From Paenibacillus sp. GM2 (lineage in GTDB: Bacteria > Bacillota > Bacilli > Paenibacillales > Paenibacillaceae), in NCBI RefSeq assembly GCF_900069005.2, contig NZ_LN831275.1, forward strand, positions 64,258 through 128,257: 64,000 nt of DNA, given 5' to 3'. Below are positions 11,382 through 19,853 of this stretch, piece after piece. The notes beneath the pieces are model-generated. The model made no database searches, was not told the origin of the DNA, and saw nothing but the letters and a program-made list of their open reading frames with translations. The position numbers were made by a program, and so were the translations under genes. The first letter of the stretch is position 1, and each line of letters starts with the position of its first letter.

Positions 11382-11549
11382 TCTTCAACCTACTTTCTTA
11401 AGTATAAGTTTGATTACAAAACCGGGTAGTACTATTGAAGTGAATGAATGACTAGAAAAACTGTAAAATCACATTGTGTAGCTTAGCTTCATTAAGGATG
11501 TATTCCAAAAGGATTATAAGAAAAGGATGTATTCGAAAAGTCTAGAAAC

Positions 11550-11603
11550 AAAAAAAGTCCTGGAAGCTCCGAGAAATAACAAAGTATTTCCAGAAATCCG
11601 GAC
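11550..11603 (-). terminator. Rho-independent terminator in the purE leader
   Basis: On the minus strand an imperfect stem of roughly 16 pairs (outer GTCC/GGAC, inner GAAATA/TATTTC, loop CTTTGTT) is followed by seven T residues at 11556-11550. It lies between the guanine riboswitch aptamer and purE, and is the natural candidate for the switch's off-hairpin. It is about 260 nt from the aptamer, much further than usual. Confidence 0.7.
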
Positions 11604-11860
11604 CAAAAGTGAATACGCCCTCGCCCCTTTTGCCATCAGGGGAACAGAACGATCGGCTTCATGAATGTCTAATGCGGCTATATTCGTCTCAGGCTGCGCC
11701 ACACCGTGGACGGCTCCCACCCCGGGCCTCGTCCAATCTTCATTAACCCATGCACACCGCTCGTCAAACAATTCAATAGACTCATTCTGCAGCACATGCA
11801 TGTCGTTGTTCCAATGATCCGTAAGGAGAATGGTATGACCTATCCTAAATGACGTATTCA

Positions 11861-11927
11861 CTCGTAGTCCGACTATTTAAGGTAATCAGGTAGAGACTCC
11901 CGGGCCATATTCCCAAGGTTATACGAG
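11861..11927 (-). ncRNA. Purine riboswitch aptamer, guanine class
   Basis: On the minus strand the P1 strands CTCGTA and TACGAG enclose the conserved three-way-junction bases of the purine aptamer: TATAACC..GG, ATATGG, GTCTCTACC and the closing GGACTACGAG. The base equivalent to position 74 in the known xpt aptamer is C (GACTAC), which specifies guanine/hypoxanthine over adenine. It lies about 85 nt after the predicted transcription start and 480 nt before purE. Established for Bacillus pur operons: ligand binding favours termination. Confidence 0.93.
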
Positions 11928-12019
11928 CGATTATTCCACAAAATTCTATTAGAAAAAGCGGGTTCAACAAAACAGATAATGTGAACATTCTATGAGCAAA
12001 TGACCTGCTCTCTATGACT

Positions 12020-12049
12020 AGTTTAACAATCCCTGCTGGCCTGTGTCAA
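12020..12049 (-). promoter_or_regulatory. pur operon sigma-A promoter
   Basis: Minus-strand TTGACA (12049-12044), an 18-base spacer and TAAACT (12025-12020). It lies just downstream of the double PurBox and about 85 nt upstream of the riboswitch, the layout known for Bacillus subtilis pur. Confidence 0.75.
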
Positions 12050-12052
12050 CTA

Positions 12053-12096
12053 AAACACGAACAATATAAAAATGTTATAAATTAATGTTCGTTTTT
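12053..12096. promoter_or_regulatory. Pair of inverted PurR boxes (PurBox)
   Basis: Two inverted 13-mers resemble the Bacillus PurBox AWWWCCGAACWWT. The one at 12084-12096 (minus) matches 12 of 13 positions; the one at 12053-12065 (plus) matches 11. Both keep the CGAAC core and are 18 bp apart, close to the 16-17 bp reported for B. subtilis. They imply PurR repression relieved by PRPP, in addition to the riboswitch. Confidence 0.75.
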
Positions 12097-12173
12097 AACC
12101 CATGCACTTATTGCCAACCCATTCCTAAAGCCTTATATCATCGTAAATTTACATAAATTCTGTATTTATAACA

Positions 12174-12216
12174 AGAGACCGTCCTCAGTAATAAACTGTT
12201 GTACAGGACGGTCTCT
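12174..12216. terminator. Terminator hairpin between the spoIIP-like gene and the pur promoter
   Basis: Perfect 12-bp stem AGAGACCGTCCT (12174-12185) / AGGACGGTCTCT (12205-12216) with a 19-base loop. It lies 24 bp after the end of the minus-strand amidase gene. T-runs are weak on both sides, somewhat better on the plus strand (GCTTTTCT). Confidence 0.65.
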
Positions 12217-12239
12217 GCTTTTCTGATTATATATAATAA

Positions 12240-13694
12240 TTATTCCTTGGAATGATAGTATTGTGAAAACACATCCGCCAAAGCTTCAGCGGCACGCTGG
12301 CTTTCCTGGAACGTATTATTGGCTCCCCCGATCTCGATCAGGATGCTGCCTGGGGATACCGATTGATTGTATTCGCCATTACCTTGCTTTGCAGTCTTCA
12401 GCAGCACGCCCCGGGACAAGCCGGGATAATTCTGCTTCAATAGCTCATTCAGCGCATCGGCAAACTGCTTGTTCTTCGCATAGTTGTTATGATTCGTTCC
12501 AATCACGAATAAAATGCGCGCATAAGACTCCCCGTTAATCGAAGCTGTTGTCGTCTGCTTCGGTACATCGCTGTCACGATGAATATCGAGGAAATAAGTC
12601 AATGAAGGATTCGTCTTCAGCGCTGTATTGATCGCTCTGCGCGATTCCTCATATGATTTGGAATAGCTGAGCCTCTGCTCCTCCAGTCGTCTTGCTATAT
12701 CAATGTTATTAACGAACGTCGGCACACCTTTCTCCTGTAACACTTCACCTAGATATCTGCCAACCATCGCAATATTCATATCACGGTCATCTACCGAAGA
12801 ACCCTTCACATTACGGGCCACACTTCGCCACGATTCCCGATTATGAGAGGAATAGATGAATACTTGATTCTCATAATTCACTTCAGCATTTGACTGTCCC
12901 GCAGGATCCTGTGCGCCGTTGGCGGAATCAATCTGTACCACCCAACCTGCGATATAGGCCATGCCCCCATCCTGCAATGCGACCTTGTACCAATCTCCAT
13001 CACTCTCTACGATCGTATAAGATTCGCCAGGCTGCGCCTTGCCAACGATCTCGAAATCCATGCCAGGTCCGACACGCAGATTCGTCACATCAACAATTTT
13101 AACGACGGAAGCACCTTGATCGCCTGCATCAGATTCCCCGTTCGCTGCTTGATCGGGTTTATTTTGCTCCACAGATTGAGGCTTCTCCTCTTGACTACTC
13201 TGGAACTTATCCTGCTCCTGCTTAACGACCTTGGTCTCACCTTGGGTGGCTTTGGTGTCATTCTTAACAACCTTGGTCTCACCCTGGGTGGCTTTGGTGT
13301 CATTCTTAACGGTTCCTTTGTTCCCGTCTTGTACATACTCGATATAATCGCTGTGTACCCAGCCATTCGATTTCGCCAGCTTAATCTTGATCCATTTTCC
13401 CTGCTTATCCAGCACCTGATATATATTCTGCTTGCCGATCATCTGGATCACCGCTGCCTTCAGGTTAGGCTCTGTGCGCACATTCAGACGTTCCACCGTA
13501 CTTCTGGCATATTCAACCTTCTTAACATGATCACTTGCCTTGGTATTGGTATCTTGCTTCTTCACAGTCTTGACCTCAGCAGCGCTCCCTTTGGCCGCAT
13601 GAGCCTGACCTGGAGCATATAGACTATTAACACTTCCTAGTAAAAGAACGACACATACAGCAACTCTCCACATTTTGAAACGAGGCAAAATCAT
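12240..13694 (-). CDS. SpoIIP-family peptidoglycan amidase/endopeptidase with two SH3 domains
   Basis: Predicted exported cell-wall hydrolase of the SpoIIP family, which in sporulation degrades septal peptidoglycan during engulfment. 484 residues: signal or anchor helix 9-33 ending AHA, a bacterial SH3 domain at about 60-122, a Lys/Thr/Gln-rich linker with a 14-residue exact duplication (NDTKATQGETKVVK at 131-144 and 145-158), a second SH3 at about 197-255 and the SpoIIP domain from 275. Likely metal/catalytic residues are His284 (IYSSHNRESW), His372 (DIHRDSD) and Glu454 (ILIEIGGANNTFQE). SH3 domains are not part of classical SpoIIP, so the target may differ. ATG with GGGAGAG just upstream. 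Monocistronic. Confidence 0.9.
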   Translation of the reverse strand: MILPRFKMWRVAVCVVLLLGSVNSLYAPGQAHAAKGSAAEVKTVKKQDTNTKASDHVKKVEYARSTVERLNVRTEPNLKAAVIQMIGKQNIYQVLDKQGKWIKIKLAKSNGWVHSDYIEYVQDGNKGTVKNDTKATQGETKVVKNDTKATQGETKVVKQEQDKFQSSQEEKPQSVEQNKPDQAANGESDAGDQGASVVKIVDVTNLRVGPGMDFEIVGKAQPGESYTIVESDGDWYKVALQDGGMAYIAGWVVQIDSANGAQDPAGQSNAEVNYENQVFIYSSHNRESWRSVARNVKGSSVDDRDMNIAMVGRYLGEVLQEKGVPTFVNNIDIARRLEEQRLSYSKSYEESRRAINTALKTNPSLTYFLDIHRDSDVPKQTTTASINGESYARILFVIGTNHNNYAKNKQFADALNELLKQNYPGLSRGVLLKTAKQGNGEYNQSVSPGSILIEIGGANNTFQESQRAAEALADVFSQYYHSKE

Positions 13695-13808
13695 TTCTCT
13701 CCCAACATCGATAGTCTTGCTCTATTATTTCGACATAGATAGATGAAACCCTCCCCTATTCGCCGAAATGATCGGGACGGATTACTAGATTGCGAGGGTC
13801 GGTTCTAC

Positions 13809-14502
13809 TCTAACGGAAATACAGTCCTCTATATGGCGAAAAAAGCCCCGGTTGCAAATCTAACGGAACTGGGGGGCGTTAATCGACTATAATTGGACCA
13901 AATTCCCGCTCATTTTGCCAAATAAGGTACCGTATTTCCGTTAGAATTCGCAGCAGCGGTCATTTTGGGCTAATAGCAGCTCTGATTTCCGTTAAAATGG
14001 GCAACGGACGCATTCTGCTTTAATAGCGGCTCTGATTACTAGATTGCAAGGGACGGTCCTACTCTAACGGAAATACAGACCTCTATATGGCGAAAAAAGC
14101 CCTGTTTGCAAATCTAACGGAACTGGGGGGCGTTAATCGACTATAATTGGACCAAATTCCCACTCATTGTGCCAAATAAGGTACCGTATTTCCGTTAGAA
14201 TTTGCAGCAGCGGTCATTTGGGGCTAATAGCAGCTCTGATTCCGTTAAAATGGGCAACGGACACATTCTGCTTTAATAGCGGCTCTGATTACTAGATTGC
14301 AAGGGACGGTCCCACTCTAACGGAAATGCAGACCTCTATATGGCGAAAAAAGCCCCGGTTGCAAATCTAACGGAACTGGGGGGCGTTAATCGACTATAAT
14401 TGGACCAAATTCCCGCTCATTTTGCCAAATAAGGTACCGTATTTCCGTTAGAATTCGCAGCAGCGCCATTCTGTTCAAATAACGGCTCTGATTTCCGTTA
14501 GA
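13809..14502. repeat. Three tandem copies of the 187-bp repeat, GGAAAT variant
   Basis: Elements at 13809-13996 (188 bp), 14063-14249 (187 bp) and 14316-14502 (187 bp) sit in a tandem block with a period of 253-254 bp (start marker ATTACTAGATTG at 13781, 14035, 14288). Each has two forward units TCTAACGGAA, 50 bp apart, and two inverted units ending TTTCCGTTA. The core differs from the GAAAC type (TCTATATGGC or GCGTTAATCG in place of GATCGCTATTTG). The copies are over 95 percent alike by eye, so the duplication is recent. Confidence 0.9.
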
Positions 14503-14542
14503 GAATATGCGGACTCACGAACTTTCGGACTCATCAGGCTTG

Positions 14543-14806
14543 CTGACTTGCAACTTATGAACTTATGAACTTATGGATTTATGGATTTATGGATTTATGG
14601 ACCTACGAACTTGCGGACTCGCGAAATTACTAACCTACGAACTTACGAACTTACGAACTTACGAACTTACGAACTTACGAACTTACAAACCTACGAACTT
14701 ACGAACTTACGAGCTTGTATACTTACAGACTTGTGGACTTACGGACTTACGGACTTACGAACCTACAAACTCGCGAACCTACGTACCCACGTACCTACAG
14801 ACTTAC
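14543..14806. repeat. 8-bp minisatellite (GAACTTAC), about 33 units
   Basis: An almost uninterrupted run of the octamer GAACTTAC/GAACTTAT and one- or two-base variants (GGATTTAT, GGACTTAC, GAACCTAC). Because 8 is not a multiple of 3 and the unit has no stop, all three plus-strand frames stay open and read the same octapeptide (LTNLRTYE). This explains overlapping open frames here that I do not call as genes. Confidence 0.9.
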
Positions 14807-14907
14807 AGCCAGGATCGCACGCGAATTTGATTTTTTGATTGTCACTGCTTGCTATTCTAAAAGCAAAGCAATGGCCGCATATCACGCAAGCCACATTTTA
14901 CACAAAT

Positions 14908-14951
14908 AAGGGCCAGCTCTTAGCAATCTTCCTTACTAAGAGCTGGCCCTT
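14908..14951 (-). terminator. Terminator of the uspA-like gene
   Basis: Perfect 16-bp stem AAGGGCCAGCTCTTAG (14908-14923) / CTAAGAGCTGGCCCTT (14936-14951), 12-base loop, followed on the minus strand by TTATTTGTG. On the plus strand a TTTATTTTTT tract follows a few bases later, so it may work both ways. Confidence 0.8.
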
Positions 14952-14968
14952 GTCTTAAGCTTTATTTT

Positions 14969-15403
14969 TTATTTTACGACCAGAACCGGGATTCTGGAAT
15001 GCTGGACGACATTGTGGCTGACGCTGCCAAGCACGAACTCGCGTATGCCGCCAAGACCGCGGCTGCCGATTACGATCAGATCGTTATGATTCTTCTTCGT
15101 ATAATCAAGTATGACCTCAGCTGGCGCACCTTGCATCAATTGAACGGTAGCATTAACCCCTGCCTCTTCCAGGCGCTTCTTCGCTTCCTCCACCGTCTTC
15201 TCTGCAAGCTCATAGAACTCCTCATTCACAGAAGCAGGCACGGGAGCGAAGCCGTCTGCTACGTAGAACCGAGGGAAATCAAACACATGGAGCACTTCAA
15301 GCGTCGTATCCGGGTTCAATTTTGCCAATTCAATCGCTTTGTCTAACGCTTTGGTACCCGCTTTGGATCCATCGTATGCTGCTACTATTTTGGAGAATAA
15401 CAT
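14969..15403 (-). CDS. Universal stress protein, UspA family (ATP-binding type)
   Basis: 144 residues starting MLFSKIVAAYDGSKAGTKAL; the start at 15403 has AGAGGTG 8 bases upstream, better than the longer frame to 15421. The nucleotide-binding signature G-2x-G-9x-G-S is intact in VIGSRGLGGIREFVLGSVSHN, and the family C-terminus IPVLVVK is present, so ATP binding is likely. Such proteins form dimers in the cytoplasm and aid survival under stress; the partner is not known. Single gene with its own terminator. Confidence 0.93.
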   Translation of the reverse strand: MLFSKIVAAYDGSKAGTKALDKAIELAKLNPDTTLEVLHVFDFPRFYVADGFAPVPASVNEEFYELAEKTVEEAKKRLEEAGVNATVQLMQGAPAEVILDYTKKNHNDLIVIGSRGLGGIREFVLGSVSHNVVQHSRIPVLVVK

Positions 15404-15489
15404 AACAAGCACCTCTCTCATCTAAGTATTAATACGATTAACCGTCAACTAGCCAATAGTACGATAGAATTTAATGCGCCAATCATAAA

Positions 15490-15753
15490 TCAGGTTAGAA
15501 AATAACCATACAACACTGCGTTCAAAAGGAGTAACAGCGGAATCCCGATCCGGAAGCTCATATGCTTGGTCTTATGGCGTTTCGTATTCATAGCGATCAA
15601 TACGCCTAACGCTCCGCCGATAAAGGCCAGCAGAAACAGCGTCTTCTCGGGGATTCTTTCCTTCCTCTGCCTTGCGCGCCGCTTATCGTCGGACATGACC
15701 AGATAGGCCACTAAATTAATAAAAATCAGCCAGATGACCAGGCCCATTCTCAT
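15490..15753 (-). CDS. DUF1294 small membrane protein
   Basis: 87 residues with three likely membrane helices (4-20, 36-54, 68-85). The DUF1294 pattern is clear: a first helix, a charged loop DDKRRARQRKERIPEKTL, then GGALGVLIAMNTKRHKTKHMSFR. Function is unknown for the whole family. Stands alone between uspA and a short terminator. Confidence 0.85.
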   Translation of the reverse strand: MRMGLVIWLIFINLVAYLVMSDDKRRARQRKERIPEKTLFLLAFIGGALGVLIAMNTKRHKTKHMSFRIGIPLLLLLNAVLYGYFLT

Positions 15754-15826
15754 GCCGATTGCTCCCTTCGAATTCGAGATAGAATTAACTCTATCTAATT
15801 ATATTATAACGCCAATTCCCGCAATT

Positions 15827-15853
15827 AAAAAGCTCCCCGCAAAGGGGAGCTTC
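15827..15853 (-). terminator. Terminator after the 45-residue protein gene
   Basis: Stem AGCTCCCC (15831-15838) / GGGGAGCT (15844-15851) with a five-base loop, followed by a T-run (15831-15827) on the minus strand. Confidence 0.8.
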
Positions 15854-15863
15854 AATGCAGCAG

Positions 15864-16001
15864 CTAGGATTCCTGCTTCGGAATCTTGTTCAAGCTGGAT
15901 GGCTTGCCCGCCTGCTTCTTAGGCTGCAGCTCATCGGCGGCTTCCATAATACTTGACTTGTTCTGCTGATTTTTAATTTTTTGCGCTTTATTATGCGGCA
16001 T
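15864..16001 (-). CDS. Small hydrophilic Lys/Gln-rich protein, 45 residues
   Basis: Reads MPHNKAQKIKNQQNKSS, then an acidic middle (MEAADELQ) and a basic tail ending NKIPKQES, TAG stop. GGAGGTGG precedes the start by a good distance; another in-frame ATG at 16007 would add two residues. It has its own terminator 10 bp downstream, which supports a real gene. No cysteine, no membrane segment; composition resembles small sporulation or stress peptides, but I do not recognise a family. Confidence 0.7.
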   Translation of the reverse strand: MPHNKAQKIKNQQNKSSIMEAADELQPKKQAGKPSSLNKIPKQES

Positions 16002-16058
16002 ATGCATACCACCTCCAGGCATAGCATCCCGGGATGACCCATGATTTATGCATAACGC

Positions 16059-18179
16059 TTACTGATTCTTCTTTTCCATCGCCGCCTTGAGCAGCTCTCC
16101 CAGATTATTGCCGGCCGGCTCCTGCTTCGCATATTGCTTGACCAGCTTCTGCTGCTCCCGCTTATTGATATGCTTCGAATCCTTATTTATTACTTCCGTT
16201 ATTCCGCAGGAGAGACACTGTACATATAGCCCCGCCTTGCCTTCCTTAAGCTCCATCTTCTTATGACATTGTGGGCAACGGCGATTGGACAATCTCTTCT
16301 CTCCGGAGCGTTTATAGCCGCAATCTTCATTCGGACAGATTAACAGCAGCCCCCGCTTCGTCTTCTTCTCCAACAATCTTGTCCCGCAATCCGGGCAATG
16401 GCTGTTCGAGACATTATGCGGCTTATAGGATGCCTCACTGTTCTTAACGCCCTTCACCAGGCTCTGCGCCATCTCGCGGATACCGCCCAGGAACGGTCCC
16501 GGTTTGCCTTGTCCGCGAGCGATCCGCTCGAGCTCCGCTTCCCAGCGCGCCGTCAGATCAGGGCTGCGCAAATCCGCCGGAGCCAGCTCAATCAATTGTT
16601 TCCCCTTGCCGGTTGGATGCAGCAAATTCCCCTGTCGCTCGATCGTATCCGAATTCACCAATTTCTCGATAATATCGGCGCGTGTCGCCGGTGTGCCAAG
16701 ACCATGCTTCTCCATCTGCGTCAGGAGGGCTGCCTCGGTATAACGCTTTGGCGGCTGAGTACGTCCACTCTGAATTATGCAGCGCTTAACAGTGACGGCT
16801 TCCCCTTCCTTCAGCTCCGGAAGCGCGGCTCCGCTCTCCAGATCATCCTCGTCTTCCTCTCCGTCAAGAAGCGCCTCATCATAAGCGGCTCGCCAGCCGC
16901 TCTCCTTCATGGTAATACCCTTGGCATGCAAGGTCTCCCCGGCTACATCGATCTCTACGGCGACATTGTCATAGCGGGCAGGCGGATAAAATAAGCTGAT
17001 GAACCTGCGCACGATCAGATCGTACAATCTGCGTTCCTCAGAGCTAAGGGCGTTCAGCAGCACGGTCTGCTCTGTCGGAATAATCGCATGGTGATCCGTG
17101 ACCTTGCTATCATCAACAATCCGCTTCGACAAAGGCAGCGGTTTGCGAAGCAACGGCCGGGCTATCGCCGCATAAGGCCCGATGGCGACACTGATCAGTC
17201 TTTCTTTTAACGTATCAGCCATGTCTGAGGACAGATAACGTGAGTCCGTGCGTGGATAGGTAACCAGCTTATGCTGCTCATACAAGCGCTGCAATACATT
17301 GGATGTCTGTTTCGCCGAGAATCCGAGCATCCGGTTCGCATCCCGCTGCAGCTCCGTCAGATCATAAGCCAGCGGATGAGGGACATGCTTTTCCGTCTTT
17401 TTCAGCTTGACGATTTTACCGGTGCGTCCGCTTAGTTTATTTTGCAGGCTTTGTACTTTATCATTTTCGAAAATACGGGAATCGCCATTACTCCCCCGCC
17501 AAGTCGCTTCAAAATTGCCTAGGTCGGCGCGCAGAACGCTGTATTCCTCGGAACGGAACTTGAGGATCTCGTTCTCACGCTGCATGATCATCCCGAGCGT
17601 AGGAGTCTGTACACGCCCGGCCGACAAAGGCGAGCCAAATTTACAAGTCAAAGCTCTCGTGACATTCAAGCCGACCATCCAATCCGCCTCTGCACGACAG
17701 CGGGCCGAATGATACAACCGTTCGAACTGACTTCCCGGCTTGAGCGATGCGAACCCTTCCTTGATCGCCTTGTCCGTCTGCGACGATATCCACAACCGCT
17801 TGAACGGCTTGTTCCACTTCGCCATATCCATGATCCATCTCGCCAGCAGTTCTCCCTCGCGCGCCGCGTCGGTGGCGATGATCAGCTCCTCAATATCCTG
17901 CCTGCGCATAAGCTGCTGAACAGCCTTATACTGATGGCTGCTCTCTCTGAGCACTTTCAGCTTCATTTTGTCAGGGAGAATCGGCAGGTCCTCCAGCGAC
18001 CAGTTGCTAAATTTTTTATCATAATCCTCAGGCTCAGCCAGTCCAACCAAATGGCCCAGCGCCCAAGTAACCACATACTTGCTTCCTTCAAAATGGCTCT
18101 TATGCTTCTCACGGCTGCCCATCACCCGCGCGATTTCACGCGCAACCGACGGTTTCTCCGCTAATACCAAAGTTTTCAT
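16059..18179 (-). CDS. topB: DNA topoisomerase III (type IA)
   Basis: Relaxes and decatenates DNA by single-strand passage. About 706 residues from MKTLVLAEKPSVAREIARVMG: a TOPRIM domain with IIATDAAREGELLARWI, then the core with the active tyrosine in VTYPRTDSRYLSSDMADTL, then two C-terminal zinc-ribbon modules (CPDCGTRL...CPNEDC and CPQCHKKM...CLSCGI). The frame is open to an ATG at 18212, but the family starts at MKT; the AGGAGGGAG site lies 17 bases before it, rather far, so the start is less certain than the identity. Confidence 0.95.
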   Translation of the reverse strand: MKTLVLAEKPSVAREIARVMGSREKHKSHFEGSKYVVTWALGHLVGLAEPEDYDKKFSNWSLEDLPILPDKMKLKVLRESSHQYKAVQQLMRRQDIEELIIATDAAREGELLARWIMDMAKWNKPFKRLWISSQTDKAIKEGFASLKPGSQFERLYHSARCRAEADWMVGLNVTRALTCKFGSPLSAGRVQTPTLGMIMQRENEILKFRSEEYSVLRADLGNFEATWRGSNGDSRIFENDKVQSLQNKLSGRTGKIVKLKKTEKHVPHPLAYDLTELQRDANRMLGFSAKQTSNVLQRLYEQHKLVTYPRTDSRYLSSDMADTLKERLISVAIGPYAAIARPLLRKPLPLSKRIVDDSKVTDHHAIIPTEQTVLLNALSSEERRLYDLIVRRFISLFYPPARYDNVAVEIDVAGETLHAKGITMKESGWRAAYDEALLDGEEDEDDLESGAALPELKEGEAVTVKRCIIQSGRTQPPKRYTEAALLTQMEKHGLGTPATRADIIEKLVNSDTIERQGNLLHPTGKGKQLIELAPADLRSPDLTARWEAELERIARGQGKPGPFLGGIREMAQSLVKGVKNSEASYKPHNVSNSHCPDCGTRLLEKKTKRGLLLICPNEDCGYKRSGEKRLSNRRCPQCHKKMELKEGKAGLYVQCLSCGITEVINKDSKHINKREQQKLVKQYAKQEPAGNNLGELLKAAMEKKNQ

Positions 18180-18255
18180 ATTGTAAAAGATGCACTCCCT
18201 TCCTCCCTCCATTATAGCATCTCATCCTGCCGGAATATAAATTCCCCTACCCTTT

Positions 18256-18666
18256 TTAATAATAGATAGACGTGGATACGGACAACCCGTTCGTGGAATT
18301 CGAGGTTGAGGAGGAATCGAGAACTACAACCTCCACAACAACGCTGGCACCAATCACCAATGCAGTGTTAATCGTTAAATTTGCCGCAGAGAGAGTACTC
18401 ATGCCGCCCCGCTGCAGGACACCGTTCACATATAAATTGAAATATCCGTTCTCCGGCGGAACAACCAGTCCATTTGCAGGAACCGAGTTGCCTCCATCAT
18501 CAGTGAAGCTGCTCGCCTGTACAACAGTCGTGCTTCCGATAATATTCCCCAGTACAATTCCTGCACTATAGCGATATACGGTTGGTATCGTATTCGTCGC
18601 CGTAGTGACGGTAACACCACCGCTGACAGTGCTCTGCGCCTGCAAATTCATTTTAATAACTGACAT
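18256..18666 (-). CDS. DUF4183 protein
   Basis: 136 residues from MSVIKMNLQAQSTVSGG, with AGGAGGG eight bases before the ATG; the frame extends to 18786 but without a better site. Serine/threonine/valine-rich, no lysine clusters, with PENGYFNLYVNGVLQRGGMSTL, a hallmark of DUF4183. The family is common in spore-forming Bacilli; a surface or coat role is inference only. C-terminus is a Ser/Thr-rich beta-prone tail. Confidence 0.85.
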   Translation of the reverse strand: MSVIKMNLQAQSTVSGGVTVTTATNTIPTVYRYSAGIVLGNIIGSTTVVQASSFTDDGGNSVPANGLVVPPENGYFNLYVNGVLQRGGMSTLSAANLTINTALVIGASVVVEVVVLDSSSTSNSTNGLSVSTSIYY

Positions 18667-18785
18667 ATGCTTTTCCCTCCTGCCATCTTCTGTAAATCTC
18701 CTTATTTTCGGAAAATTACTATAAAATATGATTGAATAACGTGCTTGGTTTGGACTTACGGTAAATTCATGCTTATTCCCGAGCA

Positions 18786-18822
18786 AAAACAGAAGACTCC
18801 TACACTAACATAGGAGTCTTCT
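18786..18822 (-). terminator. Terminator of the duplicated basic protein gene
   Basis: Stem AGAAGACTCCTA (18791-18802) / TAGGAGTCTTCT (18811-18822), 8-base loop, then GTTTTTG on the minus strand. Confidence 0.85.
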
Positions 18823-18860
18823 CCGGATGGGTCACCTTGCCCGACTATTCCGGCCGTTAT

Positions 18861-19436
18861 TTACTTCTCGAATTCAAGAAATAACAGATTCTGATACACA
18901 TGTTTACTGAAAGGAAATTTGAAGCTTAAGCCAAAGCCAGTAGAATCGATACGAACTGCCTTCAATGCCGAAGACCTTACCGTGCTGCGGATGAGTGCAA
19001 CTGCCAGCGGTTTATTATGACAACGAATGGCCCGGGCAAGTCGATCCGCGAAGGATCGCTGGCAAGCCAACCTGCAATAAAGAGGCAGGATTGCCCGTGT
19101 CACGGCACGGTGGGCAGCGGTCTCGAACTTGAATCGCGCGGTTCCTGGCGGGATCGTTACACCATTCGAATAGCTTGATTTGTGAATCGCAAATGAAATA
19201 AAATATCCGATCGCATTGGTTCCTAGTCCGTGTCTGCCCAACACAGGGGATACTTTGCGCAACAGCTTTGTCAGCGCATGAAGATCAGCCGAGACGACAG
19301 CCCTGCTCCAGGCGGCCGCGTATTTTCGATTACAGGCTATCGCTTCGTAGAAAGGCAGCATCTGACGTGCAATTCGCTGCAATACTGCTCCTGTCGGGGC
19401 GTGAACAGGCCGTCGCCTGCCCCTATGCTTCACCAT
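18861..19436 (-). CDS. Unrecognised basic protein with an internal duplication, 191 residues
   Basis: Two copies of an approximately 65-residue module. The first contains MLPFYEAIACNRKYAAAW and ends GLGTNAIGYFISFAI; the second contains ILPLYCRLACQRSFADR and ends RIDSTGFGLSFKF. Each is helical with a conserved (L/I)LP(L/F)Y..(L/I)AC(N/Q)R motif and a closing G(Y/F)xxSF strand. Rich in Arg, His and Lys; no signal peptide. GGGAGATGATGTA precedes the ATG, and a terminator follows. I do not recognise the family. Neighbours (DUF4183, crystallin-like) hint at a spore or cell-surface setting, which is only context. Confidence 0.75.
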   Translation of the reverse strand: MVKHRGRRRPVHAPTGAVLQRIARQMLPFYEAIACNRKYAAAWSRAVVSADLHALTKLLRKVSPVLGRHGLGTNAIGYFISFAIHKSSYSNGVTIPPGTARFKFETAAHRAVTRAILPLYCRLACQRSFADRLARAIRCHNKPLAVALIRSTVRSSALKAVRIDSTGFGLSFKFPFSKHVYQNLLFLEFEK

Positions 19437-19853
19437 TACATCATCTCCCTATAGTCCGATTTGGATCACGAAGTCGTTCAGAACTAACTCGACATCGAAT
19501 CTTGAGTTCACCCGGGCCTAAAGCGGATAATTGCGAGATCATGTTTCCTACGGAAACACCTCAAATGCTCACGTACCCACTACAGCCGTTCGCTCCTCGC
19601 TCCCCAGTTTCATGCAACTGTAGCGTTTTGAACCAACGCACATCAGGAGCAAACCTCGGTGCTGAAAACCGGACTTTTCTAGACTGCTATATTGTATGGA
19701 AATGCCTATAAAATGGACTGGGCTCATTGCATTTAGTATGGGATTACATGCTAAATACCCTGGGCTGGACAACAGCCTATTCTGATTGCTATGCTATTTC
19801 AAGTGCTGCAGACCAGAGTATTCATTCAGGAGAGAAGAAGGAGAACGGGGATT
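19437..19853. other. Intergenic region with a possible promoter for the 71-residue protein
   Basis: No supported gene in 417 bp. Near the right end TGGACA (19766-19771), an 18-base spacer and TATGCT (19790-19795) form a plausible sigma-A promoter on the plus strand about 55 bp before the next start codon. The remainder shows nothing I can interpret. Confidence 0.4.

Noticed and set aside
11514..11861. 115-residue minus-strand frame in the purE leader
   Set aside because: Starts inside the riboswitch P1 helix, runs through the terminator, has no ribosome binding site and no recognisable domain.
13781..14502. Insertion sequence or transposon remnant
   Set aside because: No transposase fragment; it is three tandem copies of the short repeat.
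14573..14838. Two overlapping 85-residue open frames of repeated LTNLRTYE
   Set aside because: They are produced by the 8-bp repeat, which stays open in every frame; no ribosome binding site and no natural composition.
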